This document shows positions 20,626 through 29,287 of a DNA stretch of 64,000 bases, in pieces (within the stretch, counting starts at the first letter, position 1; each line of letters starts with the position of its first letter). The notes beneath the pieces are model-generated. The model was not told the DNA's origin. It saw only the letters and a list, made by a program, of their open reading frames with translations, and made no database searches. Source of the stretch: Pseudomonas sp. MYb185 (GTDB taxonomy: Bacteria; Pseudomonadota; Gammaproteobacteria; Pseudomonadales; Pseudomonadaceae). Position numbers and translations under genes: made by a program. The stretch is taken from NCBI RefSeq assembly GCF_002979975.1, contig NZ_PCQD01000003.1:372001-436000 (forward strand), written 5' to 3'.

Positions 20626-20648
20626 TCAATCACCGGTATGGTGATTGA
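20626..20648. promoter_or_regulatory. Perfect 9-bp inverted repeat upstream of quinone oxidoreductase gene
   Basis: TCAATCACC and GGTGATTGA flank five bases, 54 bp before the oxidoreductase ATG and 56 bp after gshA. It could be an operator for the downstream gene or part of a gshA terminator; no T tract follows, which favours an operator. Confidence 0.4.
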
Positions 20649-20701
20649 CCCGGCTGCGGTGGGCGCAGCTAGACTGTGGAAAATCCAATCGAGGAGCCAT
20701 C

Positions 20702-21679
20702 ATGAAAGCCGTACTGTGCAAAGCCTACGGTCCCGCCAGCAGCCTGTCGCTGGAAGACACCACCGATCCGGTGGCCAAGGACAACGAAGTGGTCATCGAC
20801 GTGCATGCCGCCGGGGTCAACTTTCCCGATACGCTGATCATCGAAGGCAAGTATCAGGTCAAGCCGGCGTTCCCCTTCTCGCCGGGTGGCGAAGCGGCGG
20901 GTGTGGTCGCCAGCGTCGGCGCCAAGGTCAAGCATCTCAAGCCGGGCGATCGGGTCATGGGCCTGACCGGCTATGGCAGTTTCGCCGAGAAAGTGGCGAC
21001 CGATGCCGGCCGCGTGCTGCCGATGCCCACCGATATGGACTATGTGACCGCCGCTGGCTTCAGTATGACCTACGGCACCTCCATGCATGCGCTGGTCCAG
21101 CGTGGCAACCTGCAGCCGGGCGAAACCCTGCTGGTACTCGGCGCCTCCGGTGGTGTCGGCCTGGCCGCCGTGGAAATCGGCAAGGCCATGGGCGCCCGGG
21201 TGATCGCCGCCGCCTCCACTGACGAGAAGCTGGAAGTTGCGCGCCAGGCCGGCGCCGACGAGCTGGTCAACTACAGCGAGGGTGACTTCAAGGAAAAGAT
21301 CAAGGCACTGACCGGTGGCCAGGGTGCCGACGTGATCTACGATCCGGTCGGTGGCGACCTGTTCGACCAGTGCATGCGCTGCATCAACTGGAAGGGCCGT
21401 CTGCTGGTGGTCGGCTTCGCCAGTGGCCGCATTCCCGAGCTGCCGGTCAACCTGGCGCTGCTCAAGGGCGCTGCGGTGGTCGGTGTGTTCTGGGGTGCCT
21501 TCGCCACCCGCGAGCCGCAGGCCAACCTCGACAACTTCCGCCAGCTGTTCAGCTGGTTCAGTGAAGGCAAGCTCAAGCCGCTGGTCTCCCAGACCTTCGA
21601 GCTGGATCAGTACGAAACGGCGTTGACCGCACTGTCTACCCGGCAGGCGGTGGGCAAGGTGGTGATCAAGACCCGTTGA
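20702..21679 (+). CDS. NADPH:quinone oxidoreductase family protein (zinc-free MDR)
   Basis: A 325-residue medium-chain dehydrogenase/reductase. The GroES-like N-terminal half contains AAGVNFPDTLIIEGKYQ and PGGEAAGVV. The Rossmann half has the nucleotide loop GASGGVGLAAVE. Catalytic-zinc cysteines are absent, as in quinone oxidoreductase/acyl-CoA-type MDRs. The ATG at 20702 follows a GAGGAG ribosome-binding site; an ATG at 20645 lies upstream in frame but inside the promoter region. The substrate is unknown. Confidence 0.88.
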   Translation: MKAVLCKAYGPASSLSLEDTTDPVAKDNEVVIDVHAAGVNFPDTLIIEGKYQVKPAFPFSPGGEAAGVVASVGAKVKHLKPGDRVMGLTGYGSFAEKVATDAGRVLPMPTDMDYVTAAGFSMTYGTSMHALVQRGNLQPGETLLVLGASGGVGLAAVEIGKAMGARVIAAASTDEKLEVARQAGADELVNYSEGDFKEKIKALTGGQGADVIYDPVGGDLFDQCMRCINWKGRLLVVGFASGRIPELPVNLALLKGAAVVGVFWGAFATREPQANLDNFRQLFSWFSEGKLKPLVSQTFELDQYETALTALSTRQAVGKVVIKTR

Positions 21680-21690
21680 TCCCTCGCCAT

Positions 21691-21800
21691 CCCGTCATTG
21701 CGAGCCCGTAGGGCGTGGCAATCCATGAGCTCGGAGTGGCTGATGGGCGCTGGATTGCCCCGTCGGCGGATGGCCGCCCCTGCTCCTCGCAATGACGGGG
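21691..21800. repeat. 110-bp nested palindromic element (REP/MITE-like)
   Basis: The outer arms CCCGTCATTGCGAG (21691-21704) and CTCGCAATGACGGG (21786-21799) are a perfect 14-bp inverted repeat. Inside, GGCAATCCA (21717-21725) and TGGATTGCC (21751-21759) form a second perfect 9-bp repeat. The element fills the gap between two convergent genes. Repeats with a CGTCATTGCGAG terminus and a GGCAATCC core are dispersed in many proteobacterial genomes, so this is probably one copy of a small non-coding repeat family. No flanking target duplication could be made out. Confidence 0.75.
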
Positions 21801-21801
21801 T

Positions 21802-22266
21802 TCAACCCTCACCGGCAAACCCCTGCTGGCGCCACGCCTCATAGACCAGCACCGCCGCGCTGTTGGACAGGTTCAGGCTGCGATTGCCCGGATGCATGGG
21901 AATGCGCAGCACCTGTTCGGCGGGCAACCCCTCGCGCACCTCTGCCGGCAGGCCGCGGCTCTCCGGGCCGAACAGGAACAGATCTCCCGGCTGGTAGTGC
22001 ACCTCGCTGTAGCATTGCCGACCCTTGGTGCTGAGCGCGAACACCCGGTTCGGGCGCACGCTGGCCAGGCAACTGGCCAGATCGGCATGGGTCTGCACCG
22101 GCGCGTACTCATGGTAATCCAGCCCGGCGCGACGCAGTCGCTTGTCGTCCAGCTCGAACCCCAACGGTTCGATCAGATGCAACTGGCAACCGGTATTGGC
22201 ACACAGGCGAATGATATTGCCGGTATTGGGTGGGATCTCGGGCTCGAGCAGAGCGATATGAAACAT
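21802..22266 (-). CDS. trmL: tRNA (cytidine/uridine-2'-O-)-methyltransferase TrmL
   Basis: SPOUT-class methylase that modifies the wobble base 34 of two leucine tRNAs. The 154 residues have [19 protein letters not shown] at the N-terminus and the knot motifs [10 protein letters not shown] and [13 protein letters not shown] near the C-terminus. It follows the ntrBC operon in the same direction but is separated by a terminator. Its 3' end abuts the palindromic repeat. Confidence 0.95.
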   Translation of the reverse strand: MFHIALLEPEIPPNTGNIIRLCANTGCQLHLIEPLGFELDDKRLRRAGLDYHEYAPVQTHADLASCLASVRPNRVFALSTKGRQCYSEVHYQPGDLFLFGPESRGLPAEVREGLPAEQVLRIPMHPGNRSLNLSNSAAVLVYEAWRQQGFAGEG

Positions 22267-22343
22267 GACGGGCTATCCGCAGGCAGGAAAACCCGGGGAG
22301 TGTAACCGGGAGGGCCGCATGAAAATAGTCGGGAAAGGGCTAT

Positions 22344-22396
22344 AAAAAAAGGCGACTCCAGCCTGCCTGAACCGAAGTCACCCCAAATACACCCAC
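22344..22396 (-). ncRNA. nrsZ: Probable NrsZ-type nitrogen-regulated small RNA
   Basis: On the minus strand, in the gap between ntrC and trmL, a sigma-54-type promoter (22406-22421) is followed by about 50 bases ending in a 7-bp stem (GGTGACT with AGTCGCC, one G-T pair) and seven T residues. This has the shape of a short transcript with an intrinsic terminator. In P. aeruginosa the NtrC/sigma-54-dependent RNA NrsZ is encoded immediately downstream of ntrC. The boundaries and name are inferred from position and promoter type, not from an alignment. The stem-loop could alternatively serve only as the ntrC terminator. Confidence 0.6.
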
Positions 22397-22405
22397 TACA
22401 GACTA

Positions 22406-22421
22406 AGCAGTAACCATGCCA
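22406..22421 (-). promoter_or_regulatory. Sigma-54 promoter downstream of ntrC
   Basis: Read on the minus strand the sequence is TGGCATGGTTACTGCT. GG and GC are separated by exactly ten bases, as sigma-54 holoenzyme requires, and most flanking consensus positions match. It overlaps a TGCCAT/ATGGCA inverted repeat (22416-22431). The predicted start is near 22395, just before the NrsZ-like stem-loop. Confidence 0.65.
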
Positions 22422-22441
22422 TTTTTATGGCAACGGCATGA

Positions 22442-23871
<1,430 letters not shown>

Positions 23872-23875
<4 letters not shown>

Positions 23876-24963
23876 TCTTCCTCCCCGGAGGTGGTTGGCA
23901 GCGGCAGAAACAAGGTGAAGGTGGTGCAGCCCGGCACGCTCTCACACTCGATCAGGCCATGGTGCCGGGTAATGATGTTCTGGGTGATCGACAGGCCGAG
24001 CCCGGTGCCATCGGCACGCCCGCTGACCATCGGATAGAAGATGCTGTCGACGATCCCCGGGGCGATCCCGGGGCCGTTGTCGATGATCTCCAGGCGGCAG
24101 ACCAGGCGGTGGCGGCGGGCGCCGATGGTGAACTGGCGCAGCGTGCGGGTGCGCAGGGTGATCGAGCCATCGCTGGCGTTGCGCTCGGAAAGGATCGCCT
24201 GCATCGCATTGCGCATGATATTGAGTAGCGCCTGGATCAGCTGTTCGCGATCCCCCATCAGATCCGGAATGCTGGGGTCGTAGTCGCGCTGGATCTGCAA
24301 CTGGCCGTGGGCCTCGGCCTGCACCAGGCTGCAGACGTGCTCGGTGATTTCATGGATGTTGATACGCGACAGTGTGGGCGGCTGATAGGGGCCGAGCATG
24401 CGGTCGACCAGATTGCTCAGGCGGTCGACCTCCTGGATGATCACGTCGGTATAGTCGTGCAGCGCCGCTTCGGGTAGCTCGCGTGCCAGCAACTGCGCCG
24501 CCCCGCGAATCCCCCCCAGTGGGTTCTTGATCTCATGGGCCAGCCCGCGTACCAGGACCCGGGTGACTTCCTGCTTGGATAGCTGCGCCTCCTCCTTGGT
24601 GATGCGCAGCAGGCGGTCGCGGGGCAGGATTTCCAGCAGTATCCAGTTGCGCTCCAGGGCGTTGACCGGGGTGACCGAATAATCCGCCATCAGGCACTGG
24701 CCGTTGCCCAGTTGCAACTGCGCTTCGCGCTTGGTGAAGGGGTGGCCGGTGCTGACGGTATTGCGCAGCGATTGCAACGACCCCACCGAATCACTGAACA
24801 GACTGGTGACATGCTGACCATTGACCCGTTGGCCGCTGACTTCCAGCAGCATCTCGGCTGCCGGGTTCATGTAGTTGACCCGCAGTGCGCTGTCCAGCAA
24901 CAGCACCGCGGTGGTCAGGTTGTCCAATATCTGGCGCAGGAATTGCTCAGGCAGCATAGGCAT
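23872..24963 (-). CDS. ntrB: Nitrogen regulation sensor kinase/phosphatase NtrB (NR-II)
   Basis: Cytosolic kinase that phosphorylates NtrC when nitrogen is limiting and dephosphorylates it when PII signals sufficiency. It has a PAS domain (LLLDSALRVNYMNPAAEML), an H-box with the phospho-histidine in GLAHEIKNPLGG, an N-box IMRNAMQAI, and G-boxes DNGPGIAPG and GTGLGLSI. No membrane segment is seen. It is 363 residues from the ATG at 24963; an ATG two codons later is an alternative. Confidence 0.97.
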
Positions 24964-25002
24964 TTATCCACGGCATGGAAGCGACGGTGATAACGGAGCA
25001 GT

Positions 25003-25018
25003 TGCAAGAAGCGCACCA
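25003..25018 (-). promoter_or_regulatory. Possible sigma-54 promoter for ntrBC
   Basis: Minus-strand TGGTGCGCTTCTTGCA has GG and GC ten bases apart and a consensus TTGCA -12 element, with a weaker -24 element (TGGTGC rather than TGGCAC). The predicted start is about 30 bases before the ntrB ATG. A near-perfect NtrC site lies about 185 bp upstream of that start. Confidence 0.45.
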
Positions 25019-25168
25019 GATCGCTACAGATTGCCAGACGGGTTGGTGCAACCATGGCATTGGCACTGCTCAGCCAGCAGCGGCGGTGGTCCCGCACGGT
25101 GCTGTTTGGTCCAATCGTCAGCGGAGCGGATCGATATGCAAAATACTATGGCACGAAAAGAGTGCATG

Positions 25169-25185
25169 TGCACCAAAATGGTGCG
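25169..25185. promoter_or_regulatory. Near-consensus NtrC-binding site upstream of ntrB
   Basis: TGCACCAAAATGGTGCG differs at only two positions from the enteric NtrC consensus TGCACTAAAATGGTGCA and keeps the GCAC-N7-GTGC dyad. It lies just after the stop of the DUF4124 gene, in the leader of ntrBC, and points to autoregulation of the operon by NtrC. Confidence 0.75.
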
Positions 25186-25200
25186 CATGCCATGCTGCAG

Positions 25201-25830
25201 TCAGTTACCCGTGCCCGCTCCCGGGCGCGGAACATTCGGCGCGCGCGGCGCGGCGGGGGCCTTGGGTGCTTGATTGGCGCCACCGCGGCCTGGCTGGTTG
25301 AGGGAGGTGCGTTGCAGGTGCACGGTGATCGGCGCGCTGCGTTGCAGTTCCTCGCCCCGTGCATTGACCACCACTACCGCAATCTCATGGCTGCCGCGGT
25401 CGATGTTGTGCACGGTCAGCTGCTGGGTGGCTGCGCCATTGCCGGGCACGCCGGTCGGGTTCAGTGCGCCGTCGATGGCCACTTTCAACAGATGGCTGCC
25501 GCTGAGCGGCGGGTCGGTGGCGATGGTCAGGGTCAGGTCGCCCTCGTTGCTGCGGATGGCGCTGTCATGTGCCGGGCTGGTGATGCTCAACTGGCGATAG
25601 AAGTTTTCACGTACCTGTGCATCATTGCCGCGACTGCTGCTGGCCGGGGCAGAGGCGGGTGGCGGCGCCACCACATTGGTCGGTCCCAGTTCTATGGTGC
25701 TGGCGCCTTCCCTGGGTTGATCGGAGTAGACGCGGTTGCCTTGCGCGTCGGTCCAGGAATAGATCTGCGCCCCAGCGGGGCTGGCCAGCAACAGCAACGC
25801 GCACAGCGCGGGCAGTGGTAACCGGAACAT
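25201..25830 (-). CDS. Secreted DUF4124-domain protein
   Basis: A 209-residue exported protein of unknown function. The signal peptide (FRLPLPALCALLLLASPAGA, cut near residue 20) is followed by the DUF4124 motif QIYSWTDAQGNRVYSDQP and an Ig-like middle part. A Pro/Gly/Ala-rich tail ends the protein. The ATG at 25830 has GAAGGAG eight bases upstream; a GTG at 25839 is also in frame but overlaps that site. A DUF4124 gene lies between glnA and ntrB in other pseudomonads as well. A cell-envelope role is possible. Confidence 0.8.
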   Translation of the reverse strand: MFRLPLPALCALLLLASPAGAQIYSWTDAQGNRVYSDQPREGASTIELGPTNVVAPPPASAPASSSRGNDAQVRENFYRQLSITSPAHDSAIRSNEGDLTLTIATDPPLSGSHLLKVAIDGALNPTGVPGNGAATQQLTVHNIDRGSHEIAVVVVNARGEELQRSAPITVHLQRTSLNQPGRGGANQAPKAPAAPRAPNVPRPGAGTGN

Positions 25831-25931
25831 GATATTCACTCCTTCGAAGATTGCCTAAGCGTTGCACTCAATCGCTGTTGTGGCAAGTGACAGGGAGTGC
25901 AGAGTGCGACAGGGTTCGCTTGGCTAGGCCG

Positions 25932-25966
25932 CAGAAAAGACAAAGGCGCCCCTGGGGGCGCCTTTG
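25932..25966 (-). terminator. Intrinsic terminator of glnA
   Basis: An AAAGGCGCC/GGCGCCTTT stem (25942-25965) with extra G-C pairs lies just past the glnA stop. Read on the minus strand it is followed by TGTCTTTTC, a T-rich tail. Confidence 0.85.
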
Positions 25967-25984
25967 CTCATACCGCAGCCAGGA

Positions 25985-27388
25985 TCAGACGCTGTAGTAC
26001 AGGTCGTATTCCAGCGGGTGGACGAAGGTACGTACCTTGATCTCCTCGGCAGCTTTCAGCTCGATGAAGGCATCGATGAAGGTGTCGGTAAACACGCCGC
26101 CCTTGGTCAGGAAGGAGCGGTCAGCATCCAGTGATTCCAGCGCTTCTTTCAGGCTACCGCACACCTGTGGGATTTCCTTGGCCTCTTCCGGCGGCAGGTC
26201 ATACAGGTTCTTGTCAGCAGCATCGCCAGGGTGGATCTTGTTCTGGATACCGTCCAGGCCGGCCATCAGCAGGGCGGCAAAGGCCAGGTAGGGGTTGGCA
26301 GCCGGGTCCGGGAAGCGCGCCTCGATGCGGCGGGCTTTCGGGCTGTTGACGTAGGGGATGCGGATCGAGGCGGAGCGGTTGCGGGCCGAGTAGGCCAGCA
26401 TCACCGGTGCTTCAAAACCGGGTACCAGACGCTTGTAGGAGTTGGTCGACGGGTTGGTAAAGGCATTCAGCGCCTTGCCGTGCTTGATGATGCCGCCGAT
26501 GAAATACAGGGCGGTATCGGACAGGCCGGCATAGCCTTCACCGGAGAAGGTGTTCTTGCCATCCTTGCTGATCGACATGTGCACGTGCATGCCGGAGCCA
26601 TTGTCGCCGTACAGCGGCTTGGGCATGAAGGTAGCGGTCTTGCCGTAGGCATCGGCAACGTTGTGCACGACGTACTTCAGGTTCTGCACCTCGTCAGCCT
26701 TGGCTACCAGGGTGTTGAACTGCACGCCGATCTCGTTCTGGCCAGCGGTAGCCACTTCGTGGTGGTGGACTTCCACGACCTGACCCATCTCCTCCAGTGC
26801 GTTACACATGGCGGTACGGATTTCGTGGTCGTGGTCGACCGGCGGCACCGGGAAGTAACCACCCTTGACACCCGGACGGTGACCCTTGTTACCGGTCTCG
26901 AAGGACGAGTCGGTGTTCCACGAGGCCTGCTCGGAATAGATCTTGAACATCGAGCCGGAGATGTCGGACTTGAACTTCACTTCGTCAAACACGAAGAACT
27001 CCGGCTCCGGGCCGAAGAACGCGGTGTCGCCGATGCCGGTGGATTTCAGGTACTCCTCGGCCAGCCGGGCGATGCTGCGCGGGTCGCGCTCGTAGCGCTG
27101 CATGGTGGAAGGCTCGATGATGTCGCAGACCAGGATCAGGGTCGGCTCTTCGGTGAAGGGGTCGAGCACGGCGGTGTTGTCATCAGGCATGAGAATCATG
27201 TCGGAAGCTTCAATGCCCTTCCAGCCGGCGATGGAGGAGCCATCGAACATCTTGCCTTCTTCGAAGAAGTCCTCGTTGACATCGCGGGCGGGCATGGTCA
27301 CATGCTGCTGCTTGCCCTTGGTGTCGGTGAAGCGCAGGTCAACCCACTTCACGTCAAATTCATTGATCAGTTGAATCGCTTTCGACAT
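25985..27388 (-). CDS. glnA: Glutamine synthetase, type I
   Basis: ATP-dependent amidation of glutamate; dodecameric cytosolic enzyme. The 467 residues show the beta-Grasp N-terminus, [18 protein letters not shown], the metal/ATP-binding core ([15 protein letters not shown]), [10 protein letters not shown], and the adenylylation site Tyr in [10 protein letters not shown]. The class is the GS-I-beta type regulated by GlnE. A TGGAGAA ribosome-binding site precedes the ATG. Transcription is predicted from a sigma-54/NtrC promoter upstream. Confidence 0.99.
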   Translation of the reverse strand: MSKAIQLINEFDVKWVDLRFTDTKGKQQHVTMPARDVNEDFFEEGKMFDGSSIAGWKGIEASDMILMPDDNTAVLDPFTEEPTLILVCDIIEPSTMQRYERDPRSIARLAEEYLKSTGIGDTAFFGPEPEFFVFDEVKFKSDISGSMFKIYSEQASWNTDSSFETGNKGHRPGVKGGYFPVPPVDHDHEIRTAMCNALEEMGQVVEVHHHEVATAGQNEIGVQFNTLVAKADEVQNLKYVVHNVADAYGKTATFMPKPLYGDNGSGMHVHMSISKDGKNTFSGEGYAGLSDTALYFIGGIIKHGKALNAFTNPSTNSYKRLVPGFEAPVMLAYSARNRSASIRIPYVNSPKARRIEARFPDPAANPYLAFAALLMAGLDGIQNKIHPGDAADKNLYDLPPEEAKEIPQVCGSLKEALESLDADRSFLTKGGVFTDTFIDAFIELKAAEEIKVRTFVHPLEYDLYYSV

Positions 27389-27494
27389 GCTGTTCTCCAG
27401 AAGAAATCATGGTCCAGGTGATGGCCTGGCGCTATCTACTATGTTCATGCGGAGCTCGATACGTTCCGCCGGTTCATTCGTCCGAACAATAACG

Positions 27495-27510
27495 AGCAAA
27501 AGGTGTGCCA
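27495..27510 (-). promoter_or_regulatory. Sigma-54 promoter of glnA
   Basis: Minus-strand TGGCACACCTTTTGCT matches the sigma-54 consensus (TGGCAC-N5-TTGC) at every conserved position. The predicted transcription start is near 27484, giving a leader of about 96 bases before the glnA ATG. Confidence 0.88.
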
Positions 27511-27584
27511 TTATCGCCAAGCCGCTGAAACCCCTTGTTGCACCGAAGTCGAGCGACCACCGTAGGGAATGGCGCCCATTATCG

Positions 27585-27601
27585 CGCACTTAATGGGTGC
27601 G
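27585..27601. promoter_or_regulatory. NtrC-binding site 1 upstream of glnA
   Basis: CGCACTTAATGGGTGCG contains the GCAC-N7-GTGC dyad and is centred about 109 bp upstream of the predicted glnA start. That matches the position of one of the two strong NtrC sites at the enteric glnAp2 promoter. Confidence 0.75.
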
Positions 27602-27615
27602 TGGAACAGCTGTTG

Positions 27616-27632
27616 TGCACCATATTGAAGCG
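27616..27632. promoter_or_regulatory. NtrC-binding site 2 upstream of glnA
   Basis: TGCACCATATTGAAGCG has one perfect half-site and a degenerate second half (AAGC instead of GTGC). It is centred about 140 bp upstream of the predicted start, three helical turns from the first site, which suits cooperative binding. Confidence 0.6.
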
Positions 27633-27669
27633 CTTGTCGGTAATCCGGGCAGTTGCCGGCCAGCGCAGG

Positions 27670-27675
27670 TATAAT
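27670..27675 (+). promoter_or_regulatory. Putative -10 element for thiI
   Basis: A perfect TATAAT lies 38 bases before the thiI ATG. No convincing -35 hexamer is at the right distance, so promoter strength is uncertain. Confidence 0.5.
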
Positions 27676-27712
27676 GCGCCGCTTTCGCCCCGCCGACCGC
27701 TGAATTGTTCCT

Positions 27713-29167
27713 ATGAAACTGATTATCAAGTTCTTCGCCGAGATCACCATCAAATCGCCGCAGGTGCGCAAGCGCTTTGTCAGCCAGCTACGCAAGAATC
27801 TCAAGGTGCTGCTGAAGCCGATTGATCCGGAGCTGCGCATCAACGGCAACTGGGACAGCCTCGAAGTGGTCACTGGAGATGATCCGGCGCTGCAGGCGAG
27901 GGTCATCGAGCGGCTTTGCAACACACCCGGCATCAATCACATCCACGAGGTGCGCGAGTATCCCCTGGGCAGCCTGGATGAACTGGCCGAGCTGTGCCTC
28001 GAGCGCTTTGCCGAGCAACTGCGCGGCCGCACCTTTGCCGTGCGTTGCAAGCGGATAGGCAAACACCCGTTTTCCTCTACCGACGTGAATCGCCAGATCG
28101 GCTCCCGCCTGATGGAGCAGACCGGTGCCGCCGGGGTATCACTGACGGACCCGGAAGTACAGGTGCAACTGGAGATCCGCCAGCAGCGCGTATTCCTGAT
28201 CCAGGCCCGGCATGAGGGGCTCGGTGGCTTCCCGTTAGGGACCATGGAGCCGGTACTGAGCCTGATGTCCGGCGGTTTCGACTCTACCGTCGCCAGCTAC
28301 CAGATGCTGCAGCGCGGTATCCTGCCGCACTTCGTGTTCTTCAACCTCGGTGGGCGTGCCCATGAGCTGGGTGTGCGCCAGGTCGCGCACTATTTGTGGG
28401 AGCGTTATGCGGCCAGTCACCGTCTGCGGTTCATCAGTGTTCCATTTGAGGGCGTGGTTGCGGAGATCCTGCAGAACGTCGACAACAGCCAGATGGGCGT
28501 GGTGCTCAAGCGCATGATGCTGCGTGCCGCCAACCGTATCGCCGCGCGTCGCGGGTTCCAGGCACTGGTCACCGGCGAGGCCATCGCCCAGGTTTCCAGC
28601 CAGACGCTGCCGAACCTGGCGGCCATCGACCAGGTCAGCGACATGCTGGTGCTGCGCCCGCTGATCACCACCAGCAAGACCGAGATCATCCGCACCGCCC
28701 GGCGCATCGGCACCGAGGCCTTCTCCAGCAGCATGCCGGAGTACTGCGGGGTGATTTCGGTGAGTCCGGACATCCACACCAACGCCCGGAAGGTCGCCGC
28801 CGCCGAGGCCGGCTTCGATTTCAGCGTACTGGACGAGGCCATCGAGCAGGCCACCTCCACCGATTGCTGCGATCTGGAGCTGGACATGGAAGGCTCGCAA
28901 GTCGAGACGGTAGAGCAGGCGCTGGCCGGCCAGGTGGTGCTGGATATCCGCCATCCGGATGAAGAGGAAGCCAACCCGCTGGTGCTGGAGGGGATAGAAG
29001 TACTCAAGGTGCCCTTCTACCAGTTGAACAGTCGCTTCGCCGAGCTGGATGACGCTCGTGCCTATCTTCTTTACTGCGAAAAGGGTGTAATGAGCCAGTT
29101 GCATGCCCAGTATCTGCTGGATCGCGGGCATGACAATGTCAGGGTTTTGCGACTGCCCAGAAGCTGA
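27713..29167 (+). CDS. thiI: tRNA 4-thiouridine synthetase ThiI
   Basis: Transfers sulfur to U8 of tRNA and, in enterobacteria, to the thiazole precursor of thiamine. It is 484 residues. N-terminal ferredoxin-like and THUMP domains are followed by the PP-loop ATP pyrophosphatase motif [17 protein letters not shown]-terminal rhodanese domain has the active-site Cys in [10 protein letters not shown], so this is the long, rhodanese-fused form. It is divergent from glnA and 120 bp before typA. Confidence 0.96.
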   Translation: MKLIIKFFAEITIKSPQVRKRFVSQLRKNLKVLLKPIDPELRINGNWDSLEVVTGDDPALQARVIERLCNTPGINHIHEVREYPLGSLDELAELCLERFAEQLRGRTFAVRCKRIGKHPFSSTDVNRQIGSRLMEQTGAAGVSLTDPEVQVQLEIRQQRVFLIQARHEGLGGFPLGTMEPVLSLMSGGFDSTVASYQMLQRGILPHFVFFNLGGRAHELGVRQVAHYLWERYAASHRLRFISVPFEGVVAEILQNVDNSQMGVVLKRMMLRAANRIAARRGFQALVTGEAIAQVSSQTLPNLAAIDQVSDMLVLRPLITTSKTEIIRTARRIGTEAFSSSMPEYCGVISVSPDIHTNARKVAAAEAGFDFSVLDEAIEQATSTDCCDLELDMEGSQVETVEQALAGQVVLDIRHPDEEEANPLVLEGIEVLKVPFYQLNSRFAELDDARAYLLYCEKGVMSQLHAQYLLDRGHDNVRVLRLPRS

Positions 29168-29225
29168 ATCAGTCGGCGGTCGCGCCATTTCGTACAAAAA
29201 ACATACACTGTCATCTCAGTGTCTG

Positions 29226-29263
29226 TATAATGCCTGCCTCTTTTTTAGACAGGTACGCCTGTC
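29226..29263 (+). promoter_or_regulatory. typA promoter and leader with inverted repeat
   Basis: A perfect TATAAT at 29226-29231 is followed in the leader by six T residues and a 6-bp perfect inverted repeat, GACAGG-tacg-CCTGTC (29248-29263), ending about 24 bases before the chosen typA start. The hairpin would lie in the 5' untranslated region; its role is unknown. The -35 region is weak. Confidence 0.5.
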
Positions 29264-29287
29264 GCTGCGCAATCCAGGATGCCCCCC

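Noticed and set aside
22416-22431. TGCCAT/ATGGCA dyad as an NtrC site
   Set aside because: Lacks the GCAC-N7-GTGC pattern; more likely a small hairpin overlapping the sigma-54 -24 element.
25149-25166. TGGCACG followed by TGCA on the + strand, sigma-54-like
   Set aside because: The GG-GC spacing is 12 rather than 10 and no + strand gene follows.
26231-27421. Plus-strand open frame of 396 codons opposite glnA
   Set aside because: Antisense to glnA and running into its promoter; no family recognised.
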